From Cardinalis cardinalis (Eukaryota > Chordata > Aves > Passeriformes > Cardinalidae): a stretch of 64,000 bases of DNA. The stretch spans positions 5,449,034 to 5,513,033 of the forward strand of contig JACDOX010000007.1 of assembly GCA_014549065.1 (NCBI GenBank), given 5' to 3'. Both the position numbers and the translations under genes were made by a program. The notes below the pieces were generated by a model. The model had not been told where the DNA came from. It did not search any database and saw nothing but the letters and a program-made list of their open reading frames with translations. Below are positions 1 through 12,211 of the stretch, in pieces. How positions within the stretch are numbered: the stretch's first letter is position 1; the number at the start of each line of letters is the position of its first letter.

Positions 1-3000
1 TGGAGTTGTCTGCCACTCATTTGCAGGAGAGCAGAGAATCCTACATCTGGTTCCCTCTCTTCTCCCGATACCGCGTCCCCCAGAGATTTACTGTCTGCTT
101 TGTTAATGATTAAGAGCTAACTACAGAAGGGCACGTATCAAGTATGGACATATTATATTGTGCCAGGATTGAGGAGGAAAACTCAGGCTTGTGCCCCATG
201 TGCCTCTCTCCAGTATTAATCTTCTCGGTGCATGAAATATTTTTCACCAATACATAACCTCACTTATTACTTCCTGCCATTAAGTGCAGCAAATACTCAG
301 ACACTCTTCTGGAACATCTCCAAATGAAATCTCAGAGTCATTACATTAACCTTTTCCATTATAGAGCAGAAGGAAATTAGCTATTGGCACACACAGAAAT
401 ACTTAGAAAGTGGTGTGATATTTTGCATAATTGTATTTTTATGCTTTCCAACAATGCAAAGAGTTAAACAAAAGCATTAACAATCCTGTATGCTTCATTA
501 AAAACTCTCAATATCTCTATTTCCAGCAAAATAAGCCATCAGAGTTAGATTCTATAATTGACACCATTGCTTAGGGAACAAACCTATGAATCTTATTAGA
601 GACAAATTCATTACTTTAAGTCCACCCTTAGGATGCAGAGCTCATAAAAGAAACCTCTGGAGGCTTCAGCTTAGGGGATGAGATGATTTCAGGCTGCAAA
701 TCTACAGATTTGCTGTAATTAACCTGAACTAATTATTGTCAGGCGATGGGTCAGACATCCTGGATAAAAGCCCCTGACTGGTTTTGCGGTCTACTGGGTT
801 TTCAGCAAGAGAGCTGCTTGTTAAACAAAGAAAAAGTACTGAAAGCACAGCCCTATATATTCTTAAAGTAAAATAAATCTCTCCACTAGGAGAGAACACC
901 AGAGTCTATTTAAAATGCACAGTCAATTGGCACACTGAAATGTATCAATGTTTAATACTTTCGTTAGCTATCTCACTGCAGGCAACCACCACTAGCAATG
1001 GTCAAAAACAGCTCCTGGGTGGGCTGTGCTGCTCTCCCTCCACATGAAGAGAATGCCTGCCTGCCTGCTTTTGCAAATATCATGAGAAGGGATTAATTAA
1101 AAAATTCTTTGTGCACTGCAGGTACATGTTCTAGTCCTGTAATGGATGCTGCCCTGTCACTACTCTGCTGCTGCTTTCAAGGGGTAAGGAAGATGCACGA
1201 GTGCACCTACAGAAGCTTCTATGCCTGGCATAGGGCAGAAGGAGCTGGCTGGCCTCTACAAGATAAACCTGTAATACAGATTTACCCCTATTTACTTATC
1301 ACAGCTTCAAAAAGCAGTGACTATTTTTACCAATGGTGGAAAAACGGTTTAGTCTTATTGTTTCAAACACAGATTTTGTATGCATCTAAATTTCTAAATT
1401 CTGTTGAAATCAGTGGCCATGACACAAAAATCTTTCAAGGTCTCTTTGTCCTTTGAAGTTTTCAAGACTTGGCTGGGCAAAGCTGACATGTTCAACTTCC
1501 ACCTTGAGTGGGACATGACATTCAGAAGTTCNTCTGGCCAGCCTTTCTGTGACCCACTGGGGTTAAGACATGGTTACAAGGAGAACTCTGTGCTCAGGTG
1601 CTGTACTTTCTCAGAAGGAGACGCTTATTGACTGCCCCTTGCTGAGGAGTTCTTTTCCCTTCAGTCCAAAGGTCCAATGCCATTGCTTTTTCAGTCATAA
1701 GTACACATCCTACCTTCCCTCTCACCTCTGATGGTTTTTCTNGGCAGATGGTCACACATTTTCACTGAATGTTTCACTGATGTTGGACAATTTGTTTTCC
1801 ATTTCCTCTGGGTGTCTCTGATGCTGTGGAACTGACTTTCTAACAAAGGACTCTGAGCAAGGGAAGCTTGTGTATGAGTGCAGCACAGATAGAGCTGTTT
1901 NGGCAGTGATCACCTGCAGACCCTGGGATACACCAGGGAGGGAGCANAGGGTCAAGCAGTGGGGATGGTTGGTGGCTCTTGTCACATAAGCAACTTAGAA
2001 TATCTTGGTGAAATTTTAACTCACTTGAATNTGACTTAAATGACTTTAAATTTTGAGCCTCTGTGAAAAAACTTCTGTGTCAGTGCCACCAGATAAATCC
2101 CAGGTCCCTCCTCTGCTAAATGGCTGTGGAGTTTCTTCAGGTTCCTCATGCACTCAGGTGCTTCCAAATAAAACTTTCTGCCTCACAGGACTTTTGTGAG
2201 TGTAAGGGAGGCTCATATCTGCTAACCTAATGGGATCCATCGAGCTTCAGAGGTCTTGAAATTGAAAGATATTGTGACTATAGCTTTTTTTTGTTTATCT
2301 TCTGTCTATTACATTGATGGGTTTGTTATTGGTTTTCACTATTTGTATTTCATTATCTTTTTTCCATCATTAGCAGTTTTCCTACTGGTATAAAGACATT
2401 TCCTAGCAAGCAGAGGATTAAAAATTACTGGTAAAAATAGCTGGAAATCTAAACAGTTGAACTGAAGGAAAGTATGGGAGGGATTGATACTGAGCATAAC
2501 ACTACTTTTATGTGGAGGCAACAGCACATGAGCTCCTGTAGATCTCCTGGGTAGATCTCCAAAGTCAGAAGTTATTAATTACCTAAAACAGATTCCAAAA
2601 TCCACAAGTAGCAGCATTTAAACCCTACTAACATTCTGCAGGGTGCAGCTCTTGAGGTACATAAAACTCTCAAGTTTTATGTTTTGTGAGGTAATCCTGC
2701 AAACTAAGATCAGTAAAATATCCCTCCCTCAAATGATTCTGGGTTTGGAGTTTTGTTATTTTTTTGCTAGCCTACTTTTCTAACTTAAATGTTTTCATTT
2801 TGCTACCAAGTATACAAAGCTCTCCTAGATGTGGCTCACTGCACACAAGCAGGGAGATGCACATGTCCTCCAAGTGTGGGCAGAGGTCCCTCTGTGTGAC
2901 CTGGAGGGTGAGATCACTGCACTTCAGGGGTTGGCAGGGCCTGGCTGTCATGAAGGGCTTTGTTAAATGGGTCTGTCTGAGCTCCTAAGGATTAGTACTT

Positions 3001-6000
3001 AGTGTAAGATAACCTTCTGCTTCTGAGTATTTCTTGTTTACCCCTCTGACCCTGTAAATATCAAATGTTAGTTTACTATGCATTGTTTCTGTTTCCTGAC
3101 TTGGGCATCCCTGTAATAACAATGCATCTTCCTGTTGGGAGAACAGGGAGAGAGATGCCAGGTAAAAAGTGTCTTTTTGCCATCCTTCCATGCAGGTCCT
3201 CAGCTGACTTAGCTGTACTTGAGCCTTACTCCAGCATCAGACTTCNGATCTTGATGTGTACAACACCTTCCTCAGCATTAAGCAGCTTGCCCAGCATTGA
3301 CTGCCCTGTTTACAGATAAAACCTGCTCCTCCAGCAACAGGAGAAAANCCTCCAAACCCCTCACTTCACTGGTCAGCTGTGACTGGTGCTTCAAGTGTGA
3401 TTTTTTGAGAACTGGTCTCTCCCTAATCAGCAGCATCTTANGGCAAAAGCATTGCAAGCTTGCTCTGTGCCGGTTTATGAAGATATTGCAAATAAAAACT
3501 CTTTGCCAGGGAATGGAAAATCCTAACTGTGGCAGGGAAAGCTGCAGTTATCAAGCATCACCACTGTATGCCACTACAGACTAATTACTCTAGTGGATCC
3601 CAGAGATGAGGCACCGCTACAGCAGACCCTCAAGAAACACTTAGTTAATATTAAATTGTAATCCTATTACCTTTAGATGTTCTCAGTGCTATTAATCTCA
3701 CAGTTTCCAAGTCAGTAGTTTAAAAACAGATTATCTGAAAATCACAATGCAATTAACCTCTTTGTGTATATACCATTTTTAAGCACAGCAGCCAAGAGAA
3801 GTAAAAATAACAATACATTTACATTTTCAATATCTTTCTGCTTAAGAATATTCCACATATAACTTAAAATTCACCCAAAAAAGCACCAGCCATGGAAAAC
3901 ATTATTTTCATAATCTATTTATGCTAAAGATAAAATAAACATGAATAATCAGAACTGAATTATCCACTGTCTTTCATAAGTCCTCTATTGGACTGGTGCA
4001 AAATTACCCTCAGATTTATATCCTAGCTCTAAAAAACATAAATAAAATGCACTACAGAAGAATTATTGGTTAGATATCTTGAAACAGGTTTCTAGAGTTA
4101 ATTTACTCCCTAATAAAATTTTTGCTGAAAATTCACTAATGCTTTTGCAAAAAAGTCTTTGCAACACAGACTGTTGTGCCAAAGTAAAAATTAACTTCTT
4201 GCTGACAGAACATGAAGAACTTCTTAAGCATTTGTGTATAAATGCTTAAGTAAGATTGTAAGTGCATGAGTTAGCACGTACATGCTTTTTGAATCATATA
4301 CTAAATTTGATCTCTGTTTCTATTTCTTTCTCCTACAGGGTTGAAATCTTAAAAATATTTTCCTTTTTGGTCTCTTCTGTTTTCTGATCATTATCATTCA
4401 TTGTTACTATATCTGATTATTAACAGACTTAAGCAACTGCTTGTTTTTGTCTCTATAAAATTCTATTCTTATGCCTTCCTCAGTTTTTATTCTGTTTGCA
4501 GTCTAAGNTATTCTTTGCTCTATAAAAACCCCTGTAAGATGGGTAGGAGGGGGAGAACCAGGGCAAGGAAATTTGAAATTACAGAAATTGTCACTGTGGC
4601 AAAATAAACTGTTCCTAGACTTTTAGTATTTCTTACNAAAAATGTGGGGAATGTCTCATCTTGAGCACAGAAGCCAAGTAATGTGGAATTGTGGTATCAC
4701 CAAGAGCTGGGATGTTTAAATTCTAAACTTCACAAAAGATTCATCTAGTACAGGCTGTATCATCACTTATCCCAGGGAAATCACAGACCATCTTGGACTG
4801 CATCCTTGCCATTCCCTGGTCAGTGAGGAAGATGGGTGGTGCAAAGCTTGGAGGGTGTTTCCTTTTATGGCTGGGATATTTGCTCACCTTTGAGCAACTC
4901 AGAGATGTCTTTTTTTGCCTGTGCAAAGGAGCTGTGTGACCTATTTACAAAACTGATTAATATGAAAAACTGCATTTAAGAGAATAAATGGCGGGGAAAG
5001 AAATGAGGCAAGAAAATGAAATCTTCTCCTTTGACAGTGTACTCTTAGAAAGCCGAGAGGTGCTCTTTGTCACTAAAGTAGCATCCATGAATTGTTTCAG
5101 TGCTGAAGATCTTTTCAGCTGATTTTACAAGAGCTCCTGCTAGAGCCTGATGATGCTACTTCTGCTGCAATGCCACAGCAGTTTCATGGAGATGGTACAA
5201 GCTGATGTATTTTTTCTAAGAACTGTTCCTTGCCCTCTGGGGTTTCTCTGGGCATTGTGACCCATGATTGTGATCAGGAAACTGGATCCAATCCAAATAT
5301 TTAAATCTAGACATGACTTCAATCATCTACTGAGTTTTGTCTGTCCAATAGTTAGTAACTACTTATATGTTTGACATTGTAGTCTACGGTTCTGTAACTG
5401 TTCCCTTTTCTGGCTGCAGTATGATATTGGAGCTCTGAAAGGGGTTATTCCAATCCCAGCAGGGAATTAATCCCTTCCACAAGAGTTAGCCTCTTAAAAT
5501 AATTATTGGGAAAAATGAAAGTGTAATCATTAGTCCAATAATGGCTCTAGTGGAAGGAAACATAAATTAAGTCATATTGGATCTCTGAAACACTAAATTA
5601 GGCAAATTAGGGATCTGATTTTTCTTTAAAAGCCTTAATCTATAGTAGCACTAAAGGAGGGCAGTGCTGGATGTGAGAGGAAAATAACTATCAGTTGTGA
5701 AATATCTTCGGACTGTTTAGCAACATTACCATTCACAGCCACGGAATACATTACATTTTATTGTAAACTTTGTTCCTCAGAGAAGTATAAATCTTGAAAG
5801 TGTGTCAATACTTGGCAAAGTAAGCAGTCTCTGGAGGCAAAAAATGTTTAAGACCATCTATCAAGTATAAGAAGTTGATAGCAATTAAAATCAGAGCTGT
5901 TTATGTTTAAANATAAATTGCAGAGGTAGCTGAAAACTGGCCAGTAAAAATCTTGGCTGGGTGGAAATTCCAGTAGCAAAAGACTGCAAAAAGCAACATC

Positions 6001-9000
6001 TGAATTTTAAGAACTGTTTTTGTGGCATACGTAAATTCTTTAGCAACAATATTTTCTATGGAATTTTATTACATTGAGGAAAATGTGTGTATTTATTTAT
6101 TTTCACATGCAGGTATTCCTTAAAAAACACCACCAACAACAAAACCCAAAAAACACTGAACAATGGATAAAAAGAAGATAGCTTGCATAAAATATTACTT
6201 ATATTAGATAAGCACAAAACCAGGTTATATTTCAATGCTCGCTATTACCCCAAAGAGATACAAAGAAGGATGGGGAATGATTTAATGTCAATTACTATAA
6301 TAATAATAATGATGAGTTTTAAAATTATTGTGTATTAAAAGGGAATTATTANCTGTGTCTCTTTAATGTGTGGGGTTCTCAGGAAATAGACCATTGTGGG
6401 CAGTCAGCACAATTTCATTGCTTTTCACAACAGTACAACTCCTAGAAGTTCAGTGGAATGAGAGCCCACACAAAGAGTGTTGGGGACACTTCCTCCCCTG
6501 AAGAGGAGAGGGACTGACCTGTGTAACCCAACCACTGGACACCCAGTCACTGGTTTGAAAGGAATTTGCTTGGCTTGTTCCAGGTTTCTGGTCCCGTGGT
6601 CAGTCTTGGATCGCTGTGTTTGGGTCAACCCTTGAGGAGATGCAATTAGAGAGCCAATTAATGCAGTGCTGGAGGGGATGTGTTGGGCTGTAGGTGGACC
6701 CTGCCTCTTCTCCCAAGGCTTCCATGACTTTAGGGGTGGTAAATCAAGTTACAGAGGCTGTTTCCTTCCTTAAGACATGGGAGGGTATGAAGACGACACC
6801 AATTTCAAATGTGACAGTCCTGAGAAAACTTGAAGAGCAGAGGTGCTGTGCCCACAGTGGCCTCCCAGCCCATGCCACGGACATGGGGAAACTTGCTGGC
6901 AGCAGGAACAGTGCCACGCTGCTGGGTGGAAGGGAGACTAGGGCTACAAGGAGTGGGATTGAATGCTGTTAAACAGAGCATAATGTACAGTGTTTATTTG
7001 AAATTAATGAGGCTTGCATGTCTTCAAAATGCATTTTAATATTTAAATTGTGCAAAAGTAAATTATTAAAACTAAGTGTCCATGAATTATCACCCTTGAT
7101 CACCCAAGCTGCAGTACTATAAAATGAGAAACAAGGAGTGCCTAGGTCAGTGAGGTAAAGGAAAGGCTGTCCCCTTTCCATGTTGAATTTTTTACACTGT
7201 CAGATCACCTCTTTTCATTTCTGTTCAGCTGTGGGAAAGGTGCCTTAGGAAGGAAGTCTTAAAATGGGACCCAAATCAGGACCTAGTATGTAACTGAAAG
7301 ATTTTGGTGTTCCGACCACCAATATCCACCTCTGAGGGAACAGAGCAAATCTACCCGCATAGGTGGATTAATTCTGGCATTAGACAGAGAAGAAACAGCT
7401 ATGTCAGGACCTTCCTCTCATCTTCCTTAATTCCACAGGAAGATCAGTCCAGCAACTATTTCTACATCTCCTCCCAAACAGTGCAACAGAAGAAGGTTTT
7501 ATTAAGTGCTCCCAGCTTTCTAGGGGAAAAGAGTGTCTGAGCTTCCTGCTAGATTTGCAGGGCTCCTGCTCTATGCACACACTGTGAAGAAAACCAGAAC
7601 AAGACTATGAGAGTGCATTTCATTGCAGAGAGCTACTAGACCTTGGATCTCTCCCCTCTGTTGGAAGAATCCTTGGACAAGGGACTAGTCTTCTTTCTTC
7701 TGCTTGCAAGAGCAGGGCTACTGATGGGTGCCTCATTAACACAAGGAGTAAAGGGAAGCCCCAGGAAATAACAAAAGTATTTTGATATTTTTAAACTTAG
7801 GCTTTGTCTTACACCCTCTCCACCAAGTATTTGTGAGAATTTCATAGAACACGACGTGAAGAAATCAATAGAGGAAACAGCATCAGAACCACAATGCAGG
7901 CATTTAATGTCTCCTTGTGCATTAAATTACCCAATTAATGTTTCCTGTTGCCTTAGCCTGTTCTAATAAGGCTTGACTGTCGCTTATCAGCCCCTAATCT
8001 TCTAAATGATGAGCAAGAACTGCAGCTGGATTTACAAGAGCCTTTGGGGCACAATACCAAACTCCCAGAGTGACAAAGATCCATCCTTGGAATTATGCTT
8101 ATTAGCGTTTCTCATTCATTATAATTTACTTCACACAGGTATCCACTATTTAGATCAGAATGACTTTATTATTTATTATTTATTAAGTACTATTAAAATA
8201 GATCCACTGGACAATCAATTTCTGTGTATAAATAATTTGTCAACAAACAAGATTTTTTGTTGCATAAAAAGGTAATTTCAGATACCAATACTTCTTTGAA
8301 TTAACTGAGTTTGCCTGCTATGTGGGCTTATTTTTCCTGAAAGGCTGTTATTTAGTTTAGAATGTTTTGGGGTGAGAAAAATTTTTCCAGAGTAACTGAA
8401 AGTAATTTTTATGGGCTGTATCCATGAGTTAGGTAAGTAGAATAAAGATGTTGGGAAAGATTGGTAGGTAACGAGTAACTAACAGGGATAAATGATTTTT
8501 AATGGACAATGGCTGTGTCTTCAGAATGATAAATACTTTCCTGTTGTATTATAAAAAATAAATAAATCTATTTTACTAAGAGAGACTTCTTATGAACTGT
8601 GAGGCCAGCTGGGGGGAGGAATAGATTCATTTAGATAAAATGCTATTAAATTGCCTGCATAGTGTCCTGTCAGACAACTATTGATCTCATCCCATGGGAG
8701 AAATTGATTTCTGTGCAGAGAGCTATGTGCTCTCTGCAGTGCCTTGCTCCAGTGCTATTGCTCTGCTAATCACACGCTGCTGCCTCTTTTCCTTTATCTC
8801 TCCTTCCGTCTGTTTGTTGTGCAAAGATTGATTGAGAGACATGAAGGATTCAAATTGCAATATTTGTTGTTTTTTGACCTTTCCAATTATATTCTGTTAA
8901 ATATGTAAATAGTTAATTTGTAGGTCTGCACAGAGGAATTAGCTGAAGCAGCCTGTGAGGAAGGCTTCCAGGGGGATGCTTGTACCTTTGTTCTCCTGCA

Positions 9001-12000
9001 GACCTATTAGAGCTGACTCACTGAAGGGATTTTGAATGCAGCTGAGAATTCTCCCTGCTGTGTCAAAGCTGTCTAGGCTAGTTCTCAACACAAGATCTAA
9101 AGATGGCAAAATAATTCAAACTTTTAACACTAGAATTGCGTAAAAGCTGAAAAGTGAAATGATAAGTGATTAAGCATCCTTGCTTTGGTTTCCTTCTTCT
9201 AGGCCCAAGTACCCTTTGTCAGCTTTCATTATTGTGAGTCATTTTTTAACAAGACAAAAACACCTGAGGTCAACTAATGACAACATTAAAGTTGAAACCC
9301 ACTTTTAAATCTACCCCCTTTGAATAAGAAACAAGGTCTTTAATTGCCATTAAATGGTCTGACATTGTTTCTTGGACAATACAGCTTCAGTTTGTCTGAT
9401 GAGTTATGTGTGTATTTGACTTTTTCTACTATTTCTTGTAATTCTTACACTGGTTTCATTCTTATGACTCATTTATCATCATCATCATCATCAGTGCTAA
9501 GCAGTTGTTTGAATGTCAGCTTGTGGGGATCAAGGCCCCAGCTTTTCTTTGGGACCATAACTTGGCATTTGCACATAGAGAAAAACTTCTGAATGGGAAA
9601 AAGCCCAGGATAGACCTTTTGGCTTCAAATCGTGCCAGTGCTAAGGGCATAGAGGGGAAAAAATATCTGTTGGTAGATCATAGCTGTATTTCAGTAGTCC
9701 CAGGCTGCTGCGTTAGACCTGGGAAAGAAACTGTAGGATGGATCCTCCTGGAAGGTTTTCAAAATCTGATGGACAAAGTCCTAAGTAAACAAGACTAACA
9801 TTAAGGTTAACCCTTCTTTAACAGAAGTTTAGATTAGAGAACTGCCCTCATTCTCCTCACACTGAGGTCTCTTTGAAATTTAATCTTCCTATGATTTTAT
9901 GAATTCAAGTCCTGGTTACATTTAAACACTTGCCCAAGATAGCTCCTGGTTAGGACATCAGCTCTAGGCTATGAAATGAAACCCTTGTTTTTCAGTTGCG
10001 TTTTAATGCTTTGGGCAGCACAGCAACTGAAGATACATTTCTTCTCCTCTTCATTAGTGGCATTAGCGTCTTCAAATGCTAGCATTTCACCACTTGACAT
10101 ATAATTCAACTTTGCTTCAACATTGGAGGAGGCAAATGTTGACTTCTCAGCTGCATTCTGGAAGTGCCAAGGCAGCAGAGAGAAGTCCATGTCTGACAGC
10201 ATAAGGTGCATGGGAGCAAACACATTTCCCAGCTGTGGAGAAATGCAGCTGAGATGGCAATGCTCAAGCAGAGTGACAGGAGTCATTGGAGAAGATCACT
10301 GGCTGCAGCTCCTATATCCAGCACCTCTAAACTTCTGGCCCGAAGTTGTGACATTCTCTCCTTCCATCTTGGAGTGGAGAAAGGGAAGAAGAAGCTATGC
10401 TGTGTGGTTTTTTTTGAAATACAGAGGGAGGGAGCTGATAGAGTAGGGAGGATGAGGAGCCAGAAAGACAGAAGGAAGATGAAAGTGTGGGGTAGTTTGT
10501 ACTTGGAAATTTGCATATGAAATGCACAATGTTACATATTTGGTGACACACCACTGTATGAGCATATATGAAGGAGTCAGGTGTGAGGAACAACAAAAAG
10601 TCCCAACAGTGAGACCAGCATCAGAAAATGGGCTCTCTTCCTTACCTGTTCACACCTATCAGAAATTTGCAAGTCTGATTGGGACAAAGCTGACGCCTTG
10701 CTATAAGCAAACTGGGACTAGAAATTACTGTGAAAGGGATTTTAAAAACTCCAGAGGTATACAACAATCAGTCCTGGGACCTGTTTTTGTTTGCCTATGT
10801 GTCTCCTTTGTTAAGGAGAAGTTGATTTGATAGCCTATTAGAAGTACATCTAGAAGGAACTGCCCCTGACTGAGTGTTTCTATGTTTCTCTCTCACAACA
10901 GGGTGACTTTTGCACTGTAATTACTTATTGTAAAATAAACATGGCAAGCTACTTGCAATTGAAGAGCCTAGTGTTGCTAAACCCAGGATTTTCGTAAGGC
11001 AGCCTTGCAGTCCAAGTACCCTAACTTCCATTGGCTTGTGTTTGTCTGTACTTCAGAGGATATTTAATCCAGGAAAGAGCTGCACCTTGTCTTTGTCCCC
11101 ATTAATTTAATGCAAGAATCCATCCTTTTAACAGAAACTTTATTCGTGCACGTGGAAGGCTTTGACTTTCATAAGAGGGAGATCATAGAAGGGGAGATAC
11201 TGCCAAAGCTGATGGTGAAGGATGAACTGCTTGAAGTTTTGGACTGATGTTTTTCTTCTATTCAGCGTCTTCCTCCTTTTCCACCCATGGCTAAGGAGAA
11301 ATGCAGAGAAATTGTGAGGACAATAAAAAGTGAAGCTGCAGTACAGGAAAATATACAGACCATCAAAACATCGGCTACAAACCTTCCCAGGTCAGAAATC
11401 AAAGGTCTTTGTTACTATTTGAAAGACACTTTTTGAAATTAAGAACTTCAATCCTGTCTCCAAGGCTCCTCCTAACCCCACAGGATCCTACTAACACAAT
11501 TAGCATCCTTACTGGTGCAGTCAGGTATAGACTAGGCTCTCTCATTATTTCATTTGTTTTATCTGGTCTGGGTTGCATTAACCTGGCAGAATGATGAGGG
11601 AGATTTCTGTTGTTCTCTGCTTTGAGCTGGTAAGTGCAGGCAGATTCCTGTGGTTTTGGCCCAATGAATTTCTTTTAAGGAAAGAAAGCTCAGCTGCTCT
11701 GAAAGGCCCCAAGAAGTAAACTAATGATTCCTGTCTGTCAGTCTGATAACTCCATTCTCATGGTTCACTGTTTCTTCCCACTATATCTGCTTTGCATGTT
11801 CAAGTGTGGAGCCCTTGATTTAGTCCTAAATTTGTAATTGAAAAAGAACTATTGAACTGCCACTGTGGTGCTGATGAAAGCATAATCTAAAAGTCCATTG
11901 GGCTTTTTTTTCTGTCACTGTGTTTCAGATTTTTGACTCTGCTGTCCACTCATACCTTTGCAAGTTTGTGGCAAAGTTATTTCCACTAATTCCCCAGTTT

Positions 12001-12185
12001 CACCTTCCCATCAAGTTTAAAGAAACAAACAGTAAAAATATTGTTTTTTTAAAAATACAAATACAAATATAAAAATACTGTATTTTTAAAAATAAGAAGC
12101 AGCCACTCCTGTTACTTGCATCTCTTCATCTAGTAAATGTACAGTAAATGAACCGAAGTGTTGCTGATTGCTCAGAAGTCATTTG
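1..12185. other. Intergenic, no supported gene
   Basis: No open reading frame here has recognisable domains, GC-biased codon use or a convincing splice context; those above 60 codons look like chance. The stretch is AT-rich with scattered single Ns. It has a short (ATC)n run at 9475-9493 and two blocks near 7880-7990 and 8640-8800 that resemble conserved non-coding sequence (homeodomain-like ATTA/TAAT cores, few repeats). A weak CR1-like phrase lies near 9750-9790, too degraded to call. Confidence 0.6.
12046..12092. repeat. AT-rich inverted repeat
   Basis: A 13-bp arm, TTTTTAAAAATAC at 12046-12058, is perfectly reverse-complemented at 12080-12092, with a loop of about 21 bp. It lies about 95 bp past the poly(A) signals of the minus-strand 6-16-like gene. 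It could be a small degraded transposon end or a chance AT-rich hairpin. Confidence 0.5.
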
Positions 12186-12201
12186 TTTATTCATCTTTAT
12201 T
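12186..12201 (-). terminator. Tandem poly(A) signals of the 6-16-like gene
   Basis: Two AATAAA hexamers on the minus strand (plus-strand TTTATT at 12196-12201 and 12186-12191) begin 11 bp and 21 bp after the TGA stop at 12212-12214. They would give a 3' UTR of only a few tens of bases. Two adjacent canonical signals right after the stop support this as the true terminal exon. Confidence 0.6.
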
Positions 12202-12211
12202 GAAAGGACTC

